Of a stretch of 64,000 nt of DNA, positions 56,699 to 64,000 are shown in pieces. The notes below the pieces were generated by a model. That model was given only the letters and a program-made list of their open reading frames with translations, searched no databases and had not been told where the DNA came from. The stretch is from Pandoraea oxalativorans (GTDB lineage Bacteria; Pseudomonadota; Gammaproteobacteria; Burkholderiales; Burkholderiaceae). A program made the position numbers and the translations under genes. The DNA lies in the NCBI RefSeq assembly GCF_000972785.3, contig NZ_CP011253.3:5270001-5334000 (forward strand), read 5' to 3'. Positions within the stretch are counted from its first letter, which is position 1, and every line of letters begins with the position of its first letter.

Positions 56699-57505
56699 GT
56701 GAGCCACACGAGCGACACCCACCGGTCCAAAGCCAATGCCTCGCATGAGGCGCACAACGCTGTCGTCACCGGCCAGTTCGGCCCGCAAGCATCGGCCTAT
56801 CTGACGAGCGCCAACCATGCGCAGGGTGCGGACCTGGAGCAACTCGCCGCGATTGCCCGCGCGCACCCGAATGCGCAGGTTCTCGATCTCGGGTGCGGCG
56901 CTGGTCACGTGAGTTTCTTCACCGCGCCGCACGTCGCCCGTGTGGTAGCGTACGACCTCTCGGCCGACATGCTCGGCGTGGTGGCGGGCGAAGCAGCCAA
57001 ACGCGGGCTGGCGAACGTCGACACGCAACTCGGCGCAGCGGAATCGCTGCCCTTCGCCGACGCGTCGTTCGACCTCGTCTTCAGCCGCTACAGCGCGCAC
57101 CATTGGGCGGACGTCGGCGCGGCACTGCGCGAGATGCGTCGCGTGCTCAAGCCGGGCGGCCGCGTCGTGATCTGCGACGTCGCATCCAGCGGACAGCCGT
57201 TGTTCGACACCTATCTGCAAGCGGTGGAAGTGCTGCGCGACACCTCGCATGTGCGCGACTACACGTCCGGCGAATGGCTGACGATGGCGGCAGGCGCAGG
57301 CTTCTCGGTGGCATCGCTCACCCCGCGTACGCTCGACCTCGACTTCAAGACGTGGACGACACGCATGCGCACCCCGGAGCCGATGCAGGTCGCCATTCGC
57401 GCGCTGCAAAAGGCGATGGCAGACGGCGTGCGACAACACTTCAAGATTCAGGACGACGGCTCATTCACGATCGACACGGTCACGCTCGAACTGATCGTCG
57501 GCTGA
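56699..57505 (+). CDS. Class I SAM-dependent methyltransferase
   Basis: 268 residues from GTG 56699 (MSHTSDTHRSKANASHEAHNAVVTGQFGPQASAYLTS), preceded by AAGGAGAC. SAM-binding motif I VLDLGCGAGHVSFF, motif II VVAYDLSADMLGVVAGEAA, then AAESLPFADASFDLVFSRYSAHHWADVGAALREMRRVLKPGGRVVICD. It resembles UbiE/COQ5-like or small-molecule methyltransferases. Substrate unknown. An in-frame upstream extension is not supported by a ribosome site. Confidence 0.92.
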   Translation: MSHTSDTHRSKANASHEAHNAVVTGQFGPQASAYLTSANHAQGADLEQLAAIARAHPNAQVLDLGCGAGHVSFFTAPHVARVVAYDLSADMLGVVAGEAAKRGLANVDTQLGAAESLPFADASFDLVFSRYSAHHWADVGAALREMRRVLKPGGRVVICDVASSGQPLFDTYLQAVEVLRDTSHVRDYTSGEWLTMAAGAGFSVASLTPRTLDLDFKTWTTRMRTPEPMQVAIRALQKAMADGVRQHFKIQDDGSFTIDTVTLELIVG

Positions 57506-57521
57506 CGACGACGGTCGTCAA

Positions 57522-57578
57522 AAAAGGGCGCGGCCCGAGCTGCTTCGTTCGTGAAGCCAGCTCGGGCAGCGCCCTTTT
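57522..57578 (+). terminator. Large bidirectional terminator
   Basis: Stem AAAAGGGCGC.GGCCCGAGCTG pairs with CAGCTCGGGC.AGCGCCCTTTT around an inner loop with a second small stem. It serves the methyltransferase and the convergent isomerase gene. Confidence 0.9.
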
Positions 57579-57602
57579 GCATTGCGCGTGAAGGCGTGCC
57601 GA

Positions 57603-58361
57603 TTACTGCACGCGTGTGGGTCCTTCGTACTCGTCGTTCGCACCGCTGATCTCGGCGGCGTCTGCAAGCAACGCCACGTAGTGACGCAGCGCACGTGCGC
57701 GCGCCTGCTCGTACAACTGCGCGGCAATGCGCTCAGCCACGCGCTCGAACGGCGGCATGCGGCCCTTCACGCGACGTTCGATACGCAAGACATGAAAACC
57801 GTAACGCGTATTGACGAGCCTCGGCAACACACCGAGCCGGTCGCCGCAGAACAGCACCAGTTCGAACTCCGGCGCGCCGCTGCCCCGCGCGAGCATGCCG
57901 AGACTGCCGCCACTGCGTCCCGACGGACAATCGGACATGGCCTGCGCGACGGTTTCGAACGACGTCGGCTCGGCGAGCACGGCATCGAGCGCGGACTGCG
58001 CGCGCTCCAGCGTGCTGGACAGCGGCACGCCTGCCGACAAGGCAAACAGGATGTGACTCGCCTGCACTTTGTCGCCCACGCGGAACTGCCCCGCGTGATC
58101 GTGAAAATAGGTCCGGCACTCGGCTTGCGTGGGACGACGAACCTGCACGTCGCGCGAGAAGAGCGCGTCGACGACCGCGTCGTCGCTCGCCCCGGCATCC
58201 TCGGCCAGCAGGCGCAGATCGCGCGCCCGCTGCCGCAGCAGCTCGCGACTCACGAGTGCGCGTTGCGCCGCCGCTTCCGGATCGGCCGCGTCCCGATGCT
58301 GATCGATCTCATCGGCGACGCGGCGTGCGTCGATGACAATACCGTTGACACGCAAAGACAT
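57603..58361 (-). CDS. Parvulin-type peptidyl-prolyl isomerase (NifM-like)
   Basis: 252 residues from the ATG complementary to 58359-58361 (MSLRVNGIVIDARRVADEID), with GGAG upstream. The N-terminal helical part is SurA/NifM-like. The PpiC domain holds VGDKVQASHILFALSAGVPLSSTLERAQSALDAVL, ETVAQAMSDCPSGRSGGSLGMLARGSGAPEFELVLFCGDRLGVLPRLVNTRYGFHVLRIERRVKGRMPPFERV. No signal sequence, so it is probably cytoplasmic. Client unknown. Confidence 0.9.
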   Translation of the reverse strand: MSLRVNGIVIDARRVADEIDQHRDAADPEAAAQRALVSRELLRQRARDLRLLAEDAGASDDAVVDALFSRDVQVRRPTQAECRTYFHDHAGQFRVGDKVQASHILFALSAGVPLSSTLERAQSALDAVLAEPTSFETVAQAMSDCPSGRSGGSLGMLARGSGAPEFELVLFCGDRLGVLPRLVNTRYGFHVLRIERRVKGRMPPFERVAERIAAQLYEQARARALRHYVALLADAAEISGANDEYEGPTRVQ

Positions 58362-58444
58362 GACGGACTCCAACAAAACGTTCACGGCCTCCGCGCACTC
58401 GCCAGCAGCATGCTGGCGAGCCGCTATCTATCGTCAAAGCTCAG

Positions 58445-59005
58445 TCAGAACTCGTTCTGAATCCGGCGATAGGCGCGCGCGAGCTGCACGTTCGTGCGGC
58501 TCACCGATTCGGAGAACTCGCGCGCGTCGACGGTGACCTTCGGGATGGTCGCGAGATCGGTCTCGCGGCTGATATGTGTGGTCGAGGGAATGTAGAAGTT
58601 CTCGGGAATATCGCGCCCGTCGATCACGCTGTTGTGCCGCACCACCACGCCGTCGTGCACGACGCAGTTGAACAGCACCGAGTTGAAACCGATAAAGACG
58701 TTGTTACCGATCACGCAAGGTCCATGCACGATGGAGCGATGGGCGATGGATGTGTTCTCGCCGATAGTCACACGCGCGCCGTCTTTCGAATGGATCACGA
58801 CCCCGTCCTGAATATTGGAATTGGCGCCGATCACGACCGGCTCCATCTTGCCGTCTTCGTCGACCTCGTCGGCGCGAAGCACCGCATAAGGTCCGATAAA
58901 GACGTTCTCGCCCACGATGATCTGGCCGCACAAAATGGCCGTGGGATCGACGAACGACGTTTCGTGCACCACGAGGTAATCCCCGCGCGGATTCTTTCGC
59001 AACAT
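58445..59005 (-). CDS. Gamma-carbonic-anhydrase-like hexapeptide protein
   Basis: 186 residues from the ATG complementary to 59003-59005 (MLRKNPRGDYLVVHETSFVDPTAILCGQIIVGENVFIGPYAVLRADEVDEDGKMEPVVIGANSNIQDGVVIHSKDG). Left-handed beta-helix repeats run from about residue 15 to 130 (TIGENTSIAHRSIVHGPCVIGNNVFIGFNSVLFNCVVHDGVVVRHNSVIDG). Histidines in VIHS, AHRS and VHGP could bind zinc. Family members are gamma-CA or CaiE-like proteins; enzymatic activity here is unproven. Confidence 0.88.
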   Translation of the reverse strand: MLRKNPRGDYLVVHETSFVDPTAILCGQIIVGENVFIGPYAVLRADEVDEDGKMEPVVIGANSNIQDGVVIHSKDGARVTIGENTSIAHRSIVHGPCVIGNNVFIGFNSVLFNCVVHDGVVVRHNSVIDGRDIPENFYIPSTTHISRETDLATIPKVTVDAREFSESVSRTNVQLARAYRRIQNEF

Positions 59006-59303
59006 GCTTGAGTCACTCCAGACCACTCGCTCGTACGCCGGACCACGACAGCACATCGCGCAACAAAGCCATACGCGCAACGCGGACTGTCGACGCTGGT
59101 CACGCCGGAATACGCCCTGTGGGCGAGCGGGGGAAGGGAAACACGGACGGGCGCCGTGATACAGACTCTCTCACCGCCGCGAACGGTATATCGAAGTTGT
59201 AGGCGATGAGAGACGGAAAGGCAAATGTCCGCGATGACGGTGCGGACTCCCGTTGCGCGCCGCACACACCGGTGTGCGGCACGCAGAAAGCTCACTGCAA
59301 AAC
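59006..59303. other. Intergenic region with a palindromic hairpin
   Basis: Almost 300 bases without a gene. Includes the stem GCCGCACAC / GTGTGCGGC (59259-59267 and 59272-59280, loop ACCG), 24 bases after the BASS transporter stop and possibly part of its 3' end. No T run follows. Confidence 0.5.
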
Positions 59304-60257
59304 TCAGTGCGTCGGACGCGTTGCCGTCGCCTGGCTGTCGTTGGCTGTGCCGGTCGGGCGACCGCGCCAGTAACCCGCGAGCAGCGAGCCCGAGAGGTTG
59401 TGCCAAACGGAGAACAGTGCCCCCGGCAATGCTGCCAGCGGCGTGAAGTAGACCTTGCCGAGTGTGGCGGCCAGACCCGAGTTCTGCATGCCGACTTCGA
59501 TGGCCAGCGTGCGGCAGATCGATTCGTCGAAGCCCAGCAGACGACCGCCCCAGTAACCGCCGAGCAGCCCCAGTCCGTTGTGCAGAATCACGCCCACCAT
59601 GACCAGCGGACCCACCGTGGCAATGTTGCCCTGATTCGCCCCGACGACGGCGCCGATGATGAGCACGATCGCCACCATCGAGACCAGCGGGAGAAACCCT
59701 TCGATGGCACGCACCACGCGGCCGAAGAAGTGATTGATGAGCAGACCCGCGCCAATCGGCAGCGCCACGATCTGAAGAATCGACAACAACATACCCTCGA
59801 CGTCCACAGCAATCGAGGCATCGACGTACAAGCGCGTGAGCAGCGGCGTCGCGAACACGCCGACGAGGGTCGACATGGCACTGATGGTGACCGACAGTGC
59901 AACGTCGCCGCGGGCGAGATAGATCATGACGTTCGATGCCGTGCCGCTCGCTACGCTGCCAACAAGCACCATGCCCGCCGTCAGATCGGGGGGCATGTGA
60001 AGCGCGCGTGCAATGATCCAGGCGGCCAGCGGCATCACCAGATAGTGAAGCACCACACCCGCAACGATGGGGGCGGGACGGGTGAACACACGCTTGAAGT
60101 CGTCGAACGTCAGCGTGACGCCCATCGCAAACATCACCACGGTGAGCAGTGCCGTGACATGCGGCGTAATGCCGGTGAAACTGCCCGGCGAGAAGAAAGC
60201 GAAGACGGACAGCAGCAAGGCCCACAAGGGGAACAACCGGGTGACACGGGCGATCAT
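59304..60257 (-). CDS. Bile acid:sodium symporter (BASS)-family transporter
   Basis: 317 residues with nine or ten hydrophobic helices. Family marks: [97 protein letters not shown] and [27 protein letters not shown]. The [10 protein letters not shown] motif is typical of BASS/PanS proteins, which take up organic anions such as ketopantoate in other species. Substrate cannot be set from context. Confidence 0.9.
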   Translation of the reverse strand: MIARVTRLFPLWALLLSVFAFFSPGSFTGITPHVTALLTVVMFAMGVTLTFDDFKRVFTRPAPIVAGVVLHYLVMPLAAWIIARALHMPPDLTAGMVLVGSVASGTASNVMIYLARGDVALSVTISAMSTLVGVFATPLLTRLYVDASIAVDVEGMLLSILQIVALPIGAGLLINHFFGRVVRAIEGFLPLVSMVAIVLIIGAVVGANQGNIATVGPLVMVGVILHNGLGLLGGYWGGRLLGFDESICRTLAIEVGMQNSGLAATLGKVYFTPLAALPGALFSVWHNLSGSLLAGYWRGRPTGTANDSQATATRPTH

Positions 60258-60491
60258 GAGATTCTCGGGCGCAAAAAGTTAATATTTTACTTATTTTGCG
60301 CAGCGCACTCGCCGGGGCCGACCTGGGGACGCCTGACGGCACCAGCGAAGGCGCAGCTTTGCACTCATTCGCATGCGCACCGGAGCGGGCCTCGCGAAGC
60401 CGCCGGGCGGCATCTCTCAAATCCATGCCGCAGCTCAAATTCACCGGAATGTTGAGCTGCGTGCACATCGTCGATGCCTATGGCGAAGCGC
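60258..60491. other. Short intergenic region
   Basis: Holds the BASS gene promoter (A/T-rich TAATATTTTACTTATTTTG at 60281-60299) and the region after the helicase stop. No terminator with a clear T run is seen. Confidence 0.5.
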
Positions 60492-62174
60492 TTAATCGCG
60501 CTTCGGCTTGCCCATCAGCAGTGCGCCACCGGCACCGTCGCGGCGCGCCGGACGCGCACCGCGCTGGCCGAAGTCACCGCGCTCGCCGCCACCGCTGCCG
60601 TTCTGCGGGCGCGGTGCGCTCTGTCCCTGACGCGCATTGCCTGCACCCTGCCCGGCGCGCGCGGGGGCGCGCTGAGCGTCAGCCGGGTTGCCCGCACGCT
60701 TCGGCGCCTGCTCACGGCGTCCGGCGGACTGCGCGACGCTGATGCTGTTGCCAGCATTACCACCGTTCCCGCCATTACCACTGTTGGCACCATTGCCGCC
60801 CTGGCGTCCGCTGCGCTCGCCTTCGCGACGCGGCTTCGCTTCGCCGCCCTGGCGCGCGCCACGGCCACCGTCACGAGACTCACGCGGCTCACGAGATTCG
60901 CGCGGCGCACGTGCGCTTTGACGCGCGTCGTCGCCACCGCCGCTGCGACCACCACGACCACCGCCACCACCACCTGCGCCACGACCGTTACCCTGCTGAT
61001 TCTGGCGAATCGGCTGCGCCACGGCGTGCGGATCCGGCTCGAACCCCGGAATGACTTCGCGGTCGATGGTTCGCTTGATGAGACGCTCGATTTGCTGGAG
61101 CAGTTGATGCTCGTCCACGCACACGAGGGAGACGGCCTCACCGTTCGCGCCCGCACGCCCCGTACGGCCGATGCGGTGCACGTAGTCTTCCGCCACTTCC
61201 GGCAGATCGAAGTTCACGACGTGCGGCAGTTGGTCGATGTCGATACCGCGCGCGGCGATATCGGTCGCGACCAGCACTTGCAGCGTGCCGCTCTTGAACT
61301 CGGCGAGCGCGCGCGTGCGTGCGCCCTGACTCTTGTTGCCGTGAATGGCGAGTGCGGGAATGCCGCCCTTCGTCAGTTGCTCGGCCAGACGGTTCGCGCC
61401 GTGCTTGGTGCGCGTGAAAACCAGCACCTGAAACCAGTTGTGCTCGCGCACGAGATGTTCGAGCAGTTCGCGCTTGCGGTCGCGATCGACCGGGTGAATC
61501 TTCTGCGCGACGGTCTCGGCCGTCGTGTTGCGGCGTGCGACTTCGATCAGCGCGGGCGACTTGAGCAGTCCGTCCGCCAGTTGCTTGATTTCGTCGGAGA
61601 AGGTGGCCGAGAACAGCAGATTCTGACGCTTCGTCGGCAGCACCGCCAACACACGGCGGATGTCGCGAATGAAGCCCATGTCGAGCATGCGGTCGGCTTC
61701 GTCGAGCACGAGAATTTCGATGCCGGACAGATCGACCGTCTTCTGCTGCATGTGGTCGAGCAGACGGCCCGGCGTGGCCACGAGAATGTCGACGCCGCGC
61801 GAGAGTTGCTTGACCTGCGGCACCATCGACACACCGCCGAACACGGTCATCGAGGTTAGATGCAGGTACTTGCCGTATTGCGTGACGCTCTCTTCGACCT
61901 GAGCGGCCAGCTCACGCGTGGGGGTCAGCACGAGGGCACGGATCGGACGCTTGCCGTTCGCGGCCTGCGCACGCTGGCGCGAGGAGAGCATTTGCAGGAT
62001 AGGCAGCGTAAAGCCTGCCGTCTTGCCGGTTCCGGTCTGTGCGCCGGCGAGAAGATCGCCGCCTTGCAGAACGGCCGGAATCGCTTGCAGCTGAATCGGG
62101 GTCGGCTGCGTGTAACCGAGATCGGCTACCGCGCGCAAGATGTCGGCCGACAGGCCGAGCTTTACAAAAGACAT
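60492..62174 (-). CDS. rhlE: DEAD-box RNA helicase, RhlE type
   Basis: 560 residues from the ATG complementary to 62172-62174 ([33 protein letters not shown]); longer frames lack a ribosome site. Motifs: Q-motif, [16 protein letters not shown] (I), PTRELAAQV (Ia), TPGRLLDH (Ib), [13 protein letters not shown] (II), SATF (III), [14 protein letters not shown] (V), [11 protein letters not shown] (VI). The C-terminal 150 residues are low-complexity G/R-rich with RGG-like runs, an RNA-binding tail. RhlE assists ribosome and RNA turnover. Confidence 0.93.
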   Translation of the reverse strand: MSFVKLGLSADILRAVADLGYTQPTPIQLQAIPAVLQGGDLLAGAQTGTGKTAGFTLPILQMLSSRQRAQAANGKRPIRALVLTPTRELAAQVEESVTQYGKYLHLTSMTVFGGVSMVPQVKQLSRGVDILVATPGRLLDHMQQKTVDLSGIEILVLDEADRMLDMGFIRDIRRVLAVLPTKRQNLLFSATFSDEIKQLADGLLKSPALIEVARRNTTAETVAQKIHPVDRDRKRELLEHLVREHNWFQVLVFTRTKHGANRLAEQLTKGGIPALAIHGNKSQGARTRALAEFKSGTLQVLVATDIAARGIDIDQLPHVVNFDLPEVAEDYVHRIGRTGRAGANGEAVSLVCVDEHQLLQQIERLIKRTIDREVIPGFEPDPHAVAQPIRQNQQGNGRGAGGGGGGRGGRSGGGDDARQSARAPRESREPRESRDGGRGARQGGEAKPRREGERSGRQGGNGANSGNGGNGGNAGNSISVAQSAGRREQAPKRAGNPADAQRAPARAGQGAGNARQGQSAPRPQNGSGGGERGDFGQRGARPARRDGAGGALLMGKPKRD

Positions 62175-62514
62175 ATAAAGACCAATGCGCGGACTCCACG
62201 ATGTGTGTCCCCGCGCGTATCGATGTTGTTTGTTCTGGATGGAATGCCCGCGTGGGCGTGCGACACGCATCGCGCTCATTGGGGCGACGCGTCTGAAGAC
62301 GCCTGCAAGACGACCCGCCGGCGAATGAAACTCTGCGGCTTGGCGGGGGAGACCGTCGCGGGTACGGCCGTGTCTTGAAAGCGCGTAGTTTACCATGCGC
62401 CCTTGCCCAAGTCAGTCGACATCGCGCCCGGACGAACCGGTACACTGACGGCACCCCGTGACGGCACCCTGTTCCTCACCCGTGCCCAGCGCCCGTCCAT
62501 CCCGTGCCCATCTC
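62175..62514. other. Divergent leader region of the helicase and LysR genes
   Basis: About 340 bases. The helicase leader is probably long, as for other cold-responsive helicases. No RNA element or gene is recognised. The LysR site would be expected near 62400-62500 but I see no clear T-N11-A palindrome. Confidence 0.45.
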
Positions 62515-63438
62515 ATGCGATTCGACCTGACCGATCTGCGTCTTTGCCTGCTGGTGGCCGAAGCTGGCAGCATCACCGGCGGCGCCGAGCGCGCGCATCT
62601 CACACTGGCCTCTGCCAGCGCCCGAATTCGCGGCCTTGAGGAGACGCTGGGCGTAGCCCTCTTCATGCGCCATCCTCAGGGCGTCGTGCCCACCCCCGCC
62701 GGACGCGCGCTGCTTGCGCACGCGCGTCGTGTGCTGCTCCAGATCGAGCAGATGCGCGGCGAACTCGGCGAGTACGCCGCTGGCCTCAAGGGCAATGTGC
62801 GCGTCGCGTCCAACACGGTCGCCATGTCCGAATTCCTGCCCGATCTGCTGGGCGCGTTCCTCACCGAGCATCCCAATGTGGAAATCGCACTGCGCGAGCA
62901 GACGAGCCCCGCCGTCGTGCAGGCCGTGCTCGAAGGCGCGGCAGACATCGGTGTGGTATCCGACTGGATTGAGTTGACAGGGCTGGAGACGGTACCGTTC
63001 CGGCAGGACCGTCTGGTCATCGTGACGCCGCCGGCACACGCCCTGGCGGCGCGCGATGGCGCGGCGTTTGCCGACGTGCTCGACGCGGAGTTCATCGGTC
63101 TGCCCGCACAAAGCGCGCTGGCCGAACACATCGACGGTCATGCGAGACGTGCGGGACGCGCCCTGCACTACCGGCTGCGCCTGCGCGACTTCGACAGCCT
63201 GTGCCGCGCGGTGGCGACGGGCGCTGCACTGGGCATCGTTCCGTTGAGCGCCGCCCATCGCTCGGCCGCTACGCTCGACATCGGCATCGTGCCGCTGGTC
63301 GACCCGTGGGCGCTGCGTACGCTGGTGTTGTGCGTGCGCGAACGCGACGCCCTGCCGGTCTATGCACGCCAGTTGCTCGAACACCTGCAAGCGCCGCCCG
63401 TCGACATCACCCGCGCCAACGAAAACGGCACGACGTAA
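62515..63438 (+). CDS. LysR-family transcriptional regulator
   Basis: 307 residues from ATG 62515 (MRFDLTDLRLCLLVAEAGSITGGAERAHLTLASASARIRGLEETLGVALFMRHPQGVVPTPAG). N-terminal winged helix-turn-helix, then a periplasmic-binding-like domain (LKGNVRVASNTVAMSEFLPDLLGAFLTEHPNVEIALREQTSPAVVQAVLEGAADIGVV, RLVIVTPPAHALAARDG, VATGAALGIVPLSAAHR). Target unknown. Its stop codon (63436-63438) lies in the loop of the terminator at 63424-63451. Confidence 0.92.
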   Translation: MRFDLTDLRLCLLVAEAGSITGGAERAHLTLASASARIRGLEETLGVALFMRHPQGVVPTPAGRALLAHARRVLLQIEQMRGELGEYAAGLKGNVRVASNTVAMSEFLPDLLGAFLTEHPNVEIALREQTSPAVVQAVLEGAADIGVVSDWIELTGLETVPFRQDRLVIVTPPAHALAARDGAAFADVLDAEFIGLPAQSALAEHIDGHARRAGRALHYRLRLRDFDSLCRAVATGAALGIVPLSAAHRSAATLDIGIVPLVDPWALRTLVLCVRERDALPVYARQLLEHLQAPPVDITRANENGTT

Positions 63439-63459
63439 TGGTCGTGCCGTTCGTTTTTG
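63424..63459. terminator. Bidirectional intrinsic terminator overlapping the lysR end
   Basis: Stem AACGGCACGAC (63424-63434) / GTCGTGCCGTT (63441-63451) with a 6-base loop GTAATG that includes the LysR TAA, followed by CGTTTTTG. On the minus strand the stem is followed by TTTTC, so it may also serve the convergent permease gene. Confidence 0.88.
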
Positions 63460-63496
63460 CCTGACGCCCCTTTGCTACCGAGCGTCCCTGGCAACG

Positions 63497-64000
63497 TTAC
63501 ATCGCCGCCGGGCGCGATGCGCCGCGTCCGCGCAGCAATGCGTACAGAATGATCGCGCCGAACGTCGCGCAACCGATACCGCCCAGCGAGAAGCTGCCGA
63601 ACTTCAGCGTGAAGTCGCCTGCGCCCAGCACCAGCGTCACGGCCGCGACGATCAGGTTGCGGTTGTCCGAGAAGTCGACCTTGTTCTGCACCCAGATGCG
63701 CGCACCGGCCACCGTAATCAGACCGAACACCACAATCGATACGCCACCCAGCACCGGCCCCGGAATCGTCTGGATCACGGCGCCGAACTTCGGCGAGAAG
63801 CCCAGCACCAGCGCCAGCACGGCCGCGACCGCGAACACCAGCGTCGAGTAGATCTTCGTCACGGCCATCACGCCGATGTTCTCGGCATACGTCGTCACCC
63901 CCGTGCCGCCAACGCTGCCCGACACGATGGTCGCCAGCCCGTCACCGAGGAACGCGCGCCCCATGTAACGGTCGAGGTTCTGCCCCGTCATGGCGCTCAC
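63497..64000 (-). CDS. NCS2 uracil/xanthine permease, C-terminal part
   Basis: 167 residues seen; the start lies beyond the window. SAMTGQNLDRYMGRAFLGDGLATIVSGSVGGTGVTTYAENIGVMAVTKIYSTLVF is the conserved NCS2 helix region around the substrate site (GTTTYAEN-like). Hydrophobic helices follow, with KFGAVIQTIPGPVLGGVSIVVFGLITVAGARIWVQNKVDFSDNRNLIVAAVTLVLGAGDF. Probably UraA-type uracil-proton symport. Confidence 0.92.
   Translation of the reverse strand: MSAMTGQNLDRYMGRAFLGDGLATIVSGSVGGTGVTTYAENIGVMAVTKIYSTLVFAVAAVLALVLGFSPKFGAVIQTIPGPVLGGVSIVVFGLITVAGARIWVQNKVDFSDNRNLIVAAVTLVLGAGDFTLKFGSFSLGGIGCATFGAIILYALLRGRGASRPAAM

Overview
The window reads as a chromosome segment of a Burkholderiaceae beta-proteobacterium, most probably Pandoraea. 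The grounds are the order tRNA-Tyr/Gly/Thr-tuf-tRNA-Trp-secE-nusG, a 16S-tRNA-Ile-tRNA-Ala-23S-5S operon whose 16S signature regions look Pandoraea-like, the high-GC coding style and the protein families. The genus is my inference from memory of such sequences; no search was run.

Layout. (1) 1-2640: a leftward translation/secretion operon (tRNA-Tyr, tRNA-Gly, tRNA-Thr, tuf, tRNA-Trp, secE, nusG) with a strong sigma70 promoter at 2611-2639. (2) 2759-3523: a lone family 25 glycosyltransferase. (3) 3612-18901: about 15 kb of insertion sequences packed edge to edge and nested: a broken IS3-type element split by an IS110 element, a complete IS21, an IS1111-type element, an IS66 wreck, a second IS66 carrying a passenger gene and broken by an IS256 element, an IS2-like IS3 element, another IS110 element and an IS66 tail. 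I see no ordinary gene there. (4) 18959-24690: a leftward rRNA operon with terminator, boxA sites and P1 promoter. (5) 24911-33201: a phospholipase-D-like lipoprotein, a FecI-FecR-TonB-receptor iron regulon under a probable Fur box, an M24 peptidase, and a second IS256 copy matching the first but inverted. (6) 33334-37963: a GlxA-type AraC regulator convergent with a large autotransporter.

(7) 38194-43943: the phenylacetyl-CoA epoxidase operon paaABCDE, a DUF1835-type gene and the TetR-type repressor gene paaR. The promoter in front of paaA has an 18-bp perfect palindrome lying across its spacer, so autogenous control by PaaR is a simple model. (8) 44138-50095: a GNAT acetyltransferase, an Lrp/AsnC regulator gene with one in-frame TGA, a small secreted protein and a 1188-residue indolepyruvate ferredoxin oxidoreductase with a MerR-like promoter. 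(9) 50169-64000: housekeeping and transport genes: maeB, an MFS transporter, pyrE, a crcB/fluc fluoride channel, an XRE regulator divergent from a methyltransferase, a parvulin-type isomerase, a gamma-carbonic-anhydrase-like protein, a BASS transporter, a RhlE-type helicase, a LysR regulator and the end of an NCS2 permease.

The most notable points are the IS island between two essential, highly expressed operons; inverted identical IS256 copies bracketing the rRNA operon, each with its own intact target duplication; three IS110-family elements with long non-coding flanks suited to encode bridge/seek RNAs; a perfect 72-bp inverted repeat bounding the IS66 composite; a six-residue expansion in EF-Tu domain 2; and the nonsense codon in the Lrp gene beside an intact operator-like palindrome.
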